Source of the DNA: Balamuthia mandrillaris | Lineage: Eukaryota; Discosea; Longamoebia; Balamuthiidae | NCBI GenBank assembly: GCA_031835245.1 | Contig: JAVKOQ010000056.1 | Location: 176,001 to 240,000 of the forward strand | Reading direction: 5' to 3' | Length of the DNA stretch: 64,000 nt | Shown: in pieces, positions 10,883-20,930 of the stretch | How the letters are laid out: every line of letters starts with the position of its first letter | How positions within the stretch are numbered: position 1 is the stretch's first letter | Translations under genes and position numbers: made by a program | Notes under the pieces: generated by a model | Told to the model about the DNA's origin: nothing | What the model saw: the letters and a program-made list of their open reading frames with translations, nothing else | Databases searched by the model: none

Positions 10883-12105
10883 ATGTCCTTCCAAGTAGTG
10901 AGACACAAGGTAGACCGCACCACCTTTGAGGTGCTGTGCAAGCCTGGCGCTGCCCTTAAATTCAGAGAGGGAAAGCTGGGCTGGTCCAACGTTCTGTTCT
11001 CTGATGAGGTAAATTTTTTTCAATTTCCTGCTACTACTCTCTCTATCTCTGTATGCTGCTCACCAAATCTACAGATCTTTACAGATCAATCAAAGGGGCA
11101 AAGGGCTAATGAAAGTGATCTTCAGTTAGTTGCTTTTAGTTTTTTTTTTGTGTGCTTGAGTGTGTTTTTATGAGCCCTCACTTACGATACAATCTATGCC
11201 TGCCTTGCACACAACAGAAAAGCTTTTGATACCTCCAATCAAGACGATATTGCCAAGTTAATTGTAGAAAAGGGAGAGCTGCAGTTGTCCGCCGCCGAAA
11301 GGAAGGCCAAGGTGGACAAAAAACGCGCCGAAATGGGTATTTTTTTTTCTTGTGAGATCAAGTTGTTTGTTTTATTTAATTTTGTCTACAAACTTAGTGA
11401 ACTACATTCACAAATACTTTATCGATCCTCGCACCAAGACACCTCACCCTGTATGTTCATCCTGTCACATAGTGCTTTTCACTTGTGAGAGTTTACTTAT
11501 CTGGATTCTTTGGACAATAGGTGGTGAGGATTGAGAATGCCTTTACTCAACTTAAAATCACTGTTGATCCTGATATGCCTGCTGAGCGTCAGGTGCAAGA
11601 TAAGGTTCTCAAGCGCCTTCCTGAAGTCCTTCCCATCAAGAAATGCGAAATGGAAGGAGTCCTTGTCGGTGCGTTCTCTTCTCTCTCCTTATCTGCCCTC
11701 TCTATCTCTGACTTTTTCACAGTGTCACACCAGTTCCTGGGTCAGGCTATGGGCTTGGTGAAGAAATATGCGTCAGTAGCTGGTGAAAAGTACACTTCAG
11801 AGGGCTGCGAGATGCAAGTAGCCATCGTACCAGGAGGTAGCTCCTTCCACTTGCTTTCATCCTTTCCAAAATTACATCCCTTTCACTCACTTGTTTGCTT
11901 TGCCTTCAATGCAGATTATGATACCTTCATGTCTGAGCTCAGAGACGCCACAAAGGGCAATTTCCAGTTTGACGTTATAGGGCAAGGAGGCCCCAGCGAT
12001 GAGGCCGGTGAGTCCAGTGGTGGCGGCAAAGGAAAGGGCAAGGGCAAGCGTGGTGGTGGAGGCGGTGGTAGGGGAGGAGGCAGGGGCAGCCGCGGCAGGA
12101 AATGA
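10883..12105 (+). CDS. SBDS: SBDS-family ribosome maturation factor with RGG-like tail
   Basis: SBDS works with the GTPase EFL1 to release eIF6 from 60S subunits. The exons match the three-domain family: FQVVRHKVDRTTFEVLCKPG and QSKGQRANESDL (N-terminal FYSH domain), KAFDTSNQDDIAKLIVEKG then ELQLSAAERKAKVDKKRAEM and YIHKYFIDPRTKTPHPVVRI (domain 2), and a ferredoxin-like third domain around GCEMQVAIVPG and FMSELRDATKG. Introns sit at about 11008-11220, 11336-11400, 11465-11520, 11670-11725 and 11838-11915. I chose ATG 10883 because homology starts right after it; ATG 10736 in the same frame would add 49 basic residues. The protein ends in an unusual Gly/Lys then RGG/RG-rich tail (about 12010-12102), absent from the human protein, suggesting extra RNA binding. 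Confidence 0.85.
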
Positions 12106-14306
12106 AGGGAGGGAAAGCTCTACTCTCTCTTCTGCCAGCCACTACATTGCGACATAGGCAACATTAGAGTGGTTCATCCATCTATGGCCATCATGAATTA
12201 TTACTGGTGGGCTTTTCTTCGTCCACCTGATGGTAGGCTGCATGATCTTGTAACTGTTTTTGCCAAATAAGGGGGAGGAGGCCCTGCCAACAACCGCCTT
12301 CCTTCCTTCCTTTGTTGATTGAACATGCAGCAGTTATGCCCATGGTGGTAGTTGCTAATTATTAAATACTTCCCCTCTTTTTGCATTCTTTTTTTTTCAC
12401 ATAAATCATAAATATGCAAAACCATAAAACAACCATGCTACACCCCACTGTTGAATCCTGAGCACAGAACCAAGAAAAAAAACAAACAAAGAGACAAAAG
12501 CTTAATGTTATAATAAGAAAAGGAAAACAAGTGTGTTCTTGGGTATGTTTGTTGTTACTTCTCTGTCTTGTTCTTGTTAGAGGGTGTTGAGAGGTTATGA
12601 CAAGAGAAAGACAAGGAATCGTGTAAGGGAGTCTTTGTTAATTCTAGTAGCAGCAAACAAAACAAAGAAACAAAATAAGGTAAAGATATATAAAGAAGAA
12701 TAAGTAAAGGTAAAAACACCTTTACCACTTTTCTGAGAGAAGCTCCAAAGAGCTTTCCAGAGTAGAGGGTTTAGTCCATAAGTCTAACCAATTGTTGGTT
12801 AAGTCCAACTTAACAAAAGAAAGGGACAATGATCAAAAAGGAGTGTATTCCAGAAGAAAGAAAAAAAGACAATAGGAGGAGATCTCCATCATTGCTTTAG
12901 GGGGTTTTGCTACCCTTTTCTTTCTTCTAGAATACACTCCTTTCTCATCATTTGTCCCATTCTTTTGTTAAGTTGGACTTAACCAATACAAACCATGAGA
13001 GAAGATAGAATGATACAATCAATATGCATACCAAAGATGCTTATCATACATAACATTCCAACGGAGAGGAACAGTATTTATAGTTGAGAGGCAGACCAAG
13101 GAAAGAAAGATGCTTGGGGTTAAAAAGCAGCTTTCTTAGTTTTTGAGTTCTGTATTAAGAAAAATTCCAGGGAAGACAAGAGAAAGATCTTTAAAATGGT
13201 TTGGTGTTGATATACAATTAATGACATCAATGACAAATGATTTAAAACTGTGGAGATTGTTGACATAAAAGAAGAAAGGATTGAAGAAAGAGTTAATTAT
13301 GTGAGCAGTTGCCAATAATATGTCTGCAGCATGGGTATGCATGCTTATCACATGATTTTTTCATGGTGCGGCATGGTTTGGCATGGTTTCAGATGGTTTT
13401 TTCATGGTTTTTTAAGAATTAAGCATGCTTTATTAAGGATTTGCATTTTACAGGACAACTGATCATGTTTCAGCACTGGTTGTTATTTGAAAAAAAAGAA
13501 AAAGTATTTACAAAAACATTAAAATATAAGGCAATGGTACTAAAATACTTAATTTCCAACATAGTGAATAGAGACACCACAATGAAAACAAATGTTTGTT
13601 TTGTTGTTTGCTTCTCTTTGCCCCCTTTCTGTCCAGAAACACAGAGATGACAACAAAGCTGGTAGAAACACTGGGAGGACTTTTTCCCAAAATAGACAGT
13701 TTATTCATTCTGAGTGTAAGATACCATGTCAGCTTATCATGTGAGTGCTCATGAATTGAGCACTCCTTTTACAGCACTGTTGATTTCCTTGGAAGTTCTG
13801 TAAGAGCAGTTGAGTGAAAGTTGAAGCATGTTGTTGACATTATGTAGACTAATTACCTACTTTCACATCACTAGATTATTTCCTTTTATTCCATTGCTAT
13901 TTCTGTACTTTCTTTTCTTTCATTCATACCACATCTTTCCCTCTTGATACTTATGTTTCTTTGTTTTTTCTGTAAAATGTTTTGACCTGGTTGTTGGTTC
14001 AATCTCAAGACTTTTAACATGCTTTGTCATGGTTTTTTCATTTTAAAAATAAAGTACCTGTTTTTCCACACTGGTATCCTGTGCCACAAACAGATGAGGA
14101 GAGAAAAGAGCAGCCACAAAGGGGACAGACATTAGCACAGATAGCAGGAGGGTCACCCAGCGAAGAAGGACACCTGAGGGGTCATTCCATTCAATTTTGC
14201 ACGTCAGCGTTCCGAACACGTCAGCACCTCACCACAAAACAGAAAACAGGAAAAGAGGCACGCACGCACGCACGCACCCAACGCAGACCACAGACCAGCC
14301 TTAGCC
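12106..14306. other. AT-rich gene-free stretch
   Basis: About 2.2 kb without a credible gene, clearly more AT-rich than its neighbours between roughly 12,480 and 14,060. It contains a long inverted repeat (12795-12986) and two blocks sharing TCATGGTTTTTTCAT-like sequence (about 13355-13412 and 14020-14045). Short open frames (for example 13136-13351 minus) show no coding character. It could be an inserted element, a replication or scaffold region, or simply long UTRs. Confidence 0.5.
12795..12986. repeat. 192-bp inverted repeat (foldback/MITE-like)
   Basis: The left arm (about 12795-12866) begins TTGGTTAAGTCCAACTTAAC; the right arm (about 12916-12986) is its reverse complement, with only a handful of mismatches and 1-nt gaps over about 71 bp. 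The central spacer is about 49 bp and holds a small AGGAGATCTCC-like palindrome. No coding capacity is present. The form matches a non-autonomous foldback element, but I cannot see a clear target-site duplication, so a structured RNA or recombination site is also possible. Confidence 0.8.
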
Positions 14307-14680
14307 ATGAAACCGAGTCAAGCCTTTGCGATAAAAGCCGCCCAAGGCGAGGAGCTCATGAAGCAAGGACATAAATGGTGGGTGAGCTGTTAGTTCGTTT
14401 GCTCGAACTTGTCCTACTGACTCTAGTGAACTCACCCTCTCCTCCTTCAGCACTTCCAAGACGCTTTTCAGGTGGAAGCCCGACTGGGAGGGAGCAGCCA
14501 TGGCCTATGAGAAAGCTGGTTCGTTCTGATCTGTCTATGCTACAATCATATCACAAGTAGGTCTGACGCTTTTGGTTCTTGTTTTCAGCTGTTTGCTTCA
14601 AAAACGCCAGGGAGAGCGAAAGAGCAAAAGAGGCCTTCACCAAAGCAGCAGAAGCCCAAATCAAAAACACGCTGTACCTT

Positions 14681-14722
<42 letters not shown>

Positions 14723-15823
14723 GGGTTTTTTTTGTGTTCTCTCTTGCTCTCTTTATGCCATGTTAGAGTGCTGACTTGCACTAACATGCACTGACTTGGG
14801 CCTCATTCAGGTACTTCACGGCGGGCAAGCACTATGAGAGTGCTGCCATGGAGGCGTGTACCCTGAAGCAGCACGATGAGGCGGTGCAGCTCTTTCAGAC
14901 AGCAGCCAACACCTTCAGCGAGGGTGATGCCGTTGACAAGGCTGGTGAGGTGTTGGTGGCCGCTGCTAAGTAAGTATCCTCCTTTTGTTTTGATTATGAC
15001 TTTTGTTTTGTTTTTCGTCTAAATTTTTGTTTTTGTTTTTGTTTTTTTTTTTTCAAACAATTTTGGCACTCCTTGTTGACTTGTTTGTTTACTTCCCCAA
15101 TAAGAACTGTGGAGGAACACAATCCAGATGCTGCTCTAGAGTTATACAACAGGTTTGTTGTTGTGTTTGGCGATCTTGTTTGCTCCAACGCTCGATTAAT
15201 AATATTAATAATATTTATTTTAAAAAAAACAAAACACAGTGCAGTGGAATATTTCGAAGTATGCGACAAGCAGAGGAGCATTGCTGATACCTACAAGGCT
15301 GCCCTTGTTTTGCTCATTCGCACTGAAAGGTATGTCATCCTTATCTCCAAGAGAGCACTGTCCTTGTAGTGTTCATTACCCTTTTCCTACAGGCTCGAGC
15401 AAGCCCTCGAAATGCTGAACAAGCTGATAGCGCTTCAACGAGAGATGTCGCAGATGCATGACCTGTTCAAGACCTATCTCACTGTTCTTATTGTCCATCT
15501 CCACCGAAACGATTATGTGGCCGCTGACAAAGCCTACCAAGAATTCCTTCAGTACGATTCACTAACTTAACTAGTCTCTCCTTGGCTCCCCTAATTGCTT
15601 TATCATATTTTAAAGAACGGAAGGCTTTATTCAAGCTGCTGAATCTCGTGTTGGAGGAGAGTTGTTAGATGCTTTCGAGAAACAATCTCCAGACGAGTTA
15701 ACGGTTTGCCTTAAGAAGCAAACCTTCAGTTTTCTTCCTAATCAGGTTCTCTTCTTTCTCTTATTAGCTTTCCCTTCCCTTCTCTTGCTCTTCGTTGCTT
15801 TCCTCTCCCCTCCCTCCCTCTCC

Positions 15824-15871
<48 letters not shown>

Positions 15872-16293
15872 GCTCTCTCCTCCCTCTCTCCTCCCTCTCT
15901 CCGAAATTTTAGTTGACATACATGAAAAAATAGATATACAAACTGGCCAAGTCACTTCGGGTTTGCGAAGACCTGGAACTGCCACCTGCAACTAAAGCGC
16001 AGAAGTTGGAGAAAGAGGAAATAACAGCTACCTCCAAGAAGTTGGCAGAAAAGCTTCAAGTGGGCGAACCACAGAAACAACCACCAGAACCAGCAACAAA
16101 GAAAAAGGTGGAAGAAGAGGAAGAAGAGGAAGAAGAGGAAGAAGAGGAAACAGAGGAAAAGGAAAAAGAGGAAGAAAAAGTAAAGGAAGTGGAAGAAACC
16201 GCTTCTGATGATGAATACAAGAAAACTGGTTCCAGCGAGGAGGAGAGCGAGGACGAGGAGGAAGGAGAAGACAAGTACTCGATGTTGCTGTAA
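14307..16293 (+). CDS. Gamma-SNAP (NSF attachment protein gamma)
   Basis: SNAP proteins recruit NSF to SNARE complexes so they can be taken apart after membrane fusion. ATG 14307 starts MKPSQAFAIKAAQGEELM. The TPR-like helical exons follow the gamma-type order: LFRWKPDWEGAAMAYEKAA, VCFKNARESERAKEAF, AGKHYESAAMEACTLKQHDE, AVQLFQTAANTFSEGDAVDK, AVEYFEVCDKQRSIADTYK, and the diagnostic VLIVHLHRNDYVAADKAY, which in my memory is gamma-specific. About nine exons are joined by introns with CT or TTC tracts. The final exon adds a tail of about 90 residues dominated by Glu (GAA/GAG run about 16105-16160), ending EDKYSMLL. Animal gamma-SNAP has only a short acidic end, so the long acidic tail is a lineage feature. 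Confidence 0.9.
15828..15870. repeat. (CT)n polypyrimidine tract in intron
   Basis: A pure CT dinucleotide run lies in the last intron of the gamma-SNAP gene, upstream of the acceptor. A similar run lies at about 14681-14716 in an earlier intron of the same gene. Confidence 0.9.
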
Positions 16294-16398
16294 AAGCAAA
16301 GCAGCTTCCTGCTTGGCTTAGTTGCGTTTTTGTTTCTCTTCTCTTTAAGATGTCTTTTGTACATAATTTAATAATAGAGGAGTAAAAGAAGAACATCA

Positions 16399-18389
16399 TC
16401 ATTTCGCTGGAGTAGTGGTTGAAGATGACGAAGAAGCAGATGAAGAAGGGAGAGAGGGCAACGCAGAAGAAGGAGAAGCAGCAAAAGGGAAATAAATGCC
16501 CTGCCTAAACCAACCCGCCGCAGAGATGAAGCCAAGCGGAAGGAACGAAGTGGCGCCGGGCCAACGCCTCGCCACCCACGCCACCACCCGGTGCGCCACC
16601 AGCGGCCACACCATCACGAAGAACAAAAAGGCACCACCGGCTGTGTACCTGGTGAGAGTGGAGGCCCACCCCCGTCCTTGTCTTCCGAGAGTACTCGGCC
16701 GTCGTCCAATCGACATCCTCTTTTCCTGTTGCTGTTGGAAGAGCAGCAGCTGTTGTTGTTGCTCGGAGAGTGCCTCTTCCAGCCGAGAGAGACCATGTCG
16801 AAGGTTATCGGCCAGACCATGCACGTATCCATCCATGTCATCCATGCGTTGCTCCACTTCCTCCAAGCCTTTCCGAAGGTCAGCCATGCGTTGGTGGAGA
16901 CCGCGAGGGGAGGAGGAGCTTCCACTGTCATCGCCCTCTCGGATGTTGCCAGTAAAACTTAGACCGGTCTCCTCCTCGACGTACATGAGGCGAGCGTGGA
17001 GGCGAGCCAGCACTGCCTCCAAGTGTTTAATCTCTCCTTGCAGCGCTCTTGCTCCGTATTGAAGCATTTCGACCTGTTCGTTGACTCCCGCGCCTTCCGT
17101 CATTTGTCCTATGTCATCGATGCTGTCGAAGAAGTGGTCTTCTTCCTCTTCTTCTTCTTCCTCGTTATTATTATTGGTAGCAGCGTATCCTTCTTCTGAC
17201 TCTTCGTCGTCGGCTTCGCTGACCACACCTCCTGCTCCACCGCCCCAATACTCAGTTTGACTGTCTGAACCTCTTTCTCTTTTGCCTTTGTCATAACGCG
17301 TAGCAGTTGGAGAAAAGGGTGGCAATCGTGGTGATGAAGGGATGGAAGTGGAGAGCGGGGAGGATGGTGCGGAGGAAGTACTGGTTGCTAGTTGTTGTTT
17401 CCTATAGCCATTACCTCCACCCCTTCTGGTCGTCGTGGAGGAGGGGCGCTGTTGCTGTCGAGGAGAGCTGATCATGTCTATAGAAGAGGAGGAAGAAGCG
17501 AGCCCTGGCAATGAGCCTCGGAGTGGGTCCACGCGATAACGAGCCAGTTTTTCTCGTGCCACTTCCATCCACTTCTGGAGAGAAGCCATTGTATTTTCTT
17601 TCACAAACGCTTCAATAGACTCTATAGACAATGCAATAATATAAGCGAGTGCACAGGAGAAGAACCACAAGGAGCTTCAACAAGAAGGAAAACGAAAGAA
17701 GAGGGAATAATAAGAAAGCACCTTTGAAGAGACGGCCTTTGTACTCATTGCGCGCACGGATGCTGCACATGCATCCTTCTGTGGTTGCTTCCACTCGCCA
17801 CTCCACTTTGTTTGTGAGAGATTCTCCAAGCGAGGATTTTTCAAAAAATATTGTGCTGGTTAGCACGAATGACCTGTTATTGAACCCAAAAAAAAACAAC
17901 GTCCGTTCAGCAGAACGCCGACAGCGCAGAGAAAGCAGAGAGAGCTTTAACAATATAGGACAGGAGAGGCAGAGGTGACAAAACAACACAAAAAAAAAAA
18001 ACGAACCCGTCGTTGGCAAAGTGATGGAGCTGTATTTCCTTAACGTGTGTGTTCTCGCCGGCCAACTTTCGTATGAGTGTGTTGGTGGTGCCGGCCGTCT
18101 TAAAGCGAACGACCCTCTGCTTCCTGCCGCCCGGCGCGTTCGTCCACGGCCCCACCTGAACGTCTGTTTCTCAATATTTATTGTTGGACCAGCAGCATGT
18201 TGGTAAGCACAAAAATAATGAATATTATTATTTTTTAAAAAAGGGGAGGGAGGGGATAGGAAGAGGACGAAAACCTTGGTGGCCGCACTTGTTGTGGTAC
18301 TCAATTTCAAAGTCGGGGCTCTCGAAGAAGAGACGGTAGAACGTGAGGACGCCCAGCGGCATCGCCTCCTCCATCGTGTACTGCTTCAT
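16399..18389 (-). CDS. VASt-domain (StAR-related) protein with C-terminal membrane anchor
   Basis: VASt domains of the VAD1/Lam/GRAMD1 families bind and move sterols at membrane contacts. ATG 18389 gives MKQYTMEEAMPLGVLTFYRL followed by FFESPDFEIEYHNKCG, matching the start of a VASt domain. Next exons give V-G-P-W-T-N-A-P-G with RVVRFKTAG, HVKEIQLHHFAN, SLGESLTNKVEWRVEATTEG and RARNEYKGRLFK, in family order. The long last exon (about 17590-16399) encodes a low-complexity Ser/Glu linker, a heptad-rich segment (EVEQRMDDMDGYVHGLADNL region), a hydrophobic span GGAFLFFVMVWPLVAHRVVA that reads as one transmembrane helix, and a Ser/Thr tail. No GRAM domain is seen upstream. The membrane anchor near the C-terminus fits a contact-site lipid carrier; this role is inferred. 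Confidence 0.75.
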
Positions 18390-18741
18390 CGTCGTTGTTG
18401 GTGATATAGCGTTGTTGTTCGTAGGGTTACTCCTCGCCAGAGGCGCCGTTCCTCAGAAGTCGCGCGAGTGAGGGTCGGATAACAGCACACACACAACACA
18501 CACACACACACACACACTGTGTCACGCCCTCACCAAGTATAAATAATATATAATATATATTTTTTCTTTTCTTTTTTTTTTCATTATTTCCAGTAAGCCG
18601 GCGACCCCTCGTCATCTTTCCGATCAGATCAAAAATTCCATGTCGACATTGCATGTGGAATAATCTCATGTCGACATTGAGTATGCTTTCACGTCGACTC
18701 CATTTATCGCGACGACATGAAGGGAGAAAGCAGACAGATAA
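18390..18741. promoter_or_regulatory. Divergent promoter with clustered TGTCGACA palindromes
   Basis: 352 bp between divergent ATGs (18389 minus, 18742 plus). It contains a CA microsatellite (about 18486-18518), an AT-rich block (18541-18590), and three GTCGAC sites: TGTCGACA at 18641-18648 and 18669-18676, and CGTCGAC at 18692-18698. The two full sites share the context ATGTCGACATTG and are spaced 28 bp apart, 66-100 bp before the AP endonuclease ATG. Confidence 0.55.
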
Positions 18742-20767
18742 ATGGAAGAAGAGCAGAAGGAGAGAACGTTTCGCCTCGTCAGTTGGAACGTGAACGGAAT
18801 ACGTGCCCTGCAAAGAAAGTTGGAAGAGAACAAGACCACCCTGGCTGAGTTCTTCTCCAGGCCGCCGATAGCCGCGGACGTGATCTGCCTGCAGGAAACC
18901 AAGATCGGCGCGCAGACTTTGAGCGAGGACCTCCTCCACGTCGCTGGCTACGAGTCCTTCTACGCTCACAGCAGAGTGAAGCAGGGCTACAGCGGCGTAT
19001 GCACGTTTGCCCGCGAAGGACTCACAATGGACGCCAAGGAAGGCTTTGGCATAGCAAAAGGTTTAGTCTTTTTTTTTTTTCGTTTTCAATCACAATTTTT
19101 CTCACTCACTGCTCGCTCTCTCTCGTTCTCTCTGTCTCTCTGTCTCTCTGTCTCTCTGTCTCTCTTCTCTCTGTCTCTTCTCTCGTTCTCTCTGTCTCTT
19201 CTCTCTTCTCTCTCTTTTGTGGTTTGGGAACAGACATTGACAATGAAGGCAGGTAAACACTGGCGTTTCTTCCTTTGGCTTGTTCCTTGAGCTTATTCTA
19301 TTTATGTGCTCTCTCTCTTTGCTTGATTAGGCTGTTGGTGACGGACCATCATCACTTTGTATTGCTGAACGTTTACTTCCCGTAACTTATTTAAAGCTTA
19401 TTGTTCTTTGTTTACATTTCGTTTTTGTCTTATGCTGTCTTGTGATGTTGTTGTCGTATGTTGTTTCGTTGTTCTTCTTGTTCTTGTTCTTCTTCTTCTT
19501 CTTCTTCTTCTTCTTCTTTCTTCTTCTTCTTCTTTCTTCTTCTTCTTCTTCTTCTTCTTCTTCTTCTTCTGCTTCTTCTTCTTCTTCTTGACAATGTCGT
19601 ACTTTGGTGTTCTGTGGGTTAAATGTTGACTGATACAGCCTGTTCGTAACGTATAATGTACAACAGCAATGGGGGCAGAGGAGGTGACAGACTGCGCGTC
19701 AAGAACGAGTTTCAAGAAGAGATACTGCGGTATTGCTTACAGCTAAGAGAAACGGGGAGGCATGTCATTGTCGTTGGTGATTTTAACATTGCTCACCAAG
19801 AAGTGGACGTCAACGCTGTTCCCAAGGTTCTCTCTCGCTCGCTCTCTTCTCTCCTTCTCAGTTTCTTATTCAATAGTTGGAATGTAGGAAGACGTAAGTG
19901 GCTTCTTGCCCTCAGAGCGACAATGGTTGAGTCGATTTTTGCGTGCTGGTATTCTTCTTCCTCTTTGCAAGCACTTTCTATCTCATATTATCCTTTTTTG
20001 TTTCCCTAAGAAAAAGCTATTTGATAAAATGTAGGTTTTGTGGACAGTTTTAGAGCACGTCATGAAGGTGAACCGCGTCATTTTACTTGGTGGAATCCTC
20101 GTAACGGTTTGTCATTGTTTCTGCAGTTGTCTTTTCTTTATGCTTACATATCTCATTTTCTTTGCACAAATTAGCTGCACGAGAAGAAAACAAAGGATGG
20201 AGGCTGGACTATGCTGTTGTGGATGCTGAGTTTCATCAATCAGATGTGTTGAATGCATCGCATCTAACATCCGTTGGAGGGAGTGATCACTGTCCAGTGC
20301 TACTGGAACTCAAACCGCAGGCAGCTCTTCCTCCCCATCCGTTTCCTGCGCTCTCTTCCAAACGCAAAAAGTCTCAAAAGAAGTTACACGCTTTCTTTGC
20401 TGCTCGTTCATCCTCCTCCTCTTCATTAGCATCATCTTCATCATCACTATCCTCTTCATCATCGTCACCATCACCACTTTCTTCTTCTTCTTCTTCTTCT
20501 TCTTCTTCTTCTTCTTCTTCTTCTTCTTCTTCTTCTTCTTCTTCTTCTTCTTCTTCTTCTTCTTCTCTCAAACGGAAGAGAGAAGGTCCTGAGAAACAGG
20601 ACGTTAAATCAGCTGAGGTTCCTACCACAACGAAGCGGCCGCGACAAAGAGTAGACAAGAAAGCAAAGCAGGAGGAGGAAGAAGAAAAAGCAAAAGCAAC
20701 AGAAGAAGGAAGAAAGAAGAAGAATCTCATCACCTCCTTTTTCAGCACGTCTTCAGCACAAAAATAG
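18742..20767 (+). CDS. AP endonuclease, ExoIII family, APE2-like
   Basis: It should cut DNA at abasic sites and remove 3' blocks in base excision repair, in the nucleus. Catalytic motifs are complete across the exons: SWNVNGIRA, ICLQETKI, GYSGVCTFAREG, LLNVYFP, VIVVGDFNIAHQEVDV, the HFTWWNPRN loop, WRLDYAVVD and GGSDHCPVLLEL. After the nuclease domain come a basic stretch with QKKLHAFF (about 20375-20398), matching the PCNA-binding PIP pattern Q-x-x-L-x-x-F-F, a ~30-residue Ser run encoded by TTC repeats, and a C-terminal KNLITSFF (20721-20744), a second PIP-like motif. PIP boxes point to APE2 rather than APE1. The Zf-GRF finger of animal APE2 is not visible. Introns at about 19061-19233, 19383-19655, 19828-20034 and 20107-20174 are CT- or TTC-rich. 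Confidence 0.9.
19480..19590. repeat. (TTC)n repeat in intron
   Basis: A long, slightly interrupted CTT trinucleotide run lies in an intron of the AP endonuclease gene. Confidence 0.9.
20478..20567. repeat. (TTC)n coding repeat, poly-Ser tract
   Basis: About thirty TCT/TTC units in the reading frame of the AP endonuclease encode a pure serine run between the two PIP-like motifs. The tract length is likely polymorphic. Confidence 0.9.
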
Positions 20768-20930
20768 CACCTTTTCAGAAGAATTACTGTACGATTAATT
20801 ACAGCACAGATCAATGACTCCTCTTGTGTCGACACAAATAAACAAAAAAGAAAAACAGCGGAATGACTCCTCATATGGTTTTTTTTTCTGTTGCGAAGAA
20901 AAGAAGAAAAGAAGAAAACACACACACAAC
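20768..20930. promoter_or_regulatory. Rrp9 promoter with TTGTGTCGACACAA palindrome
   Basis: A perfect 14-bp palindrome, TTGTGTCGACACAA at 20824-20837, lies 94 bp before the Rrp9 ATG. It carries the TGTCGACA core shared with other 5' flanks in this window. Confidence 0.55.

Noticed and set aside
13985-14010. Possible tRNA B box (GGTTCAATC)
   Set aside because: No A box or cloverleaf stems could be built around it.
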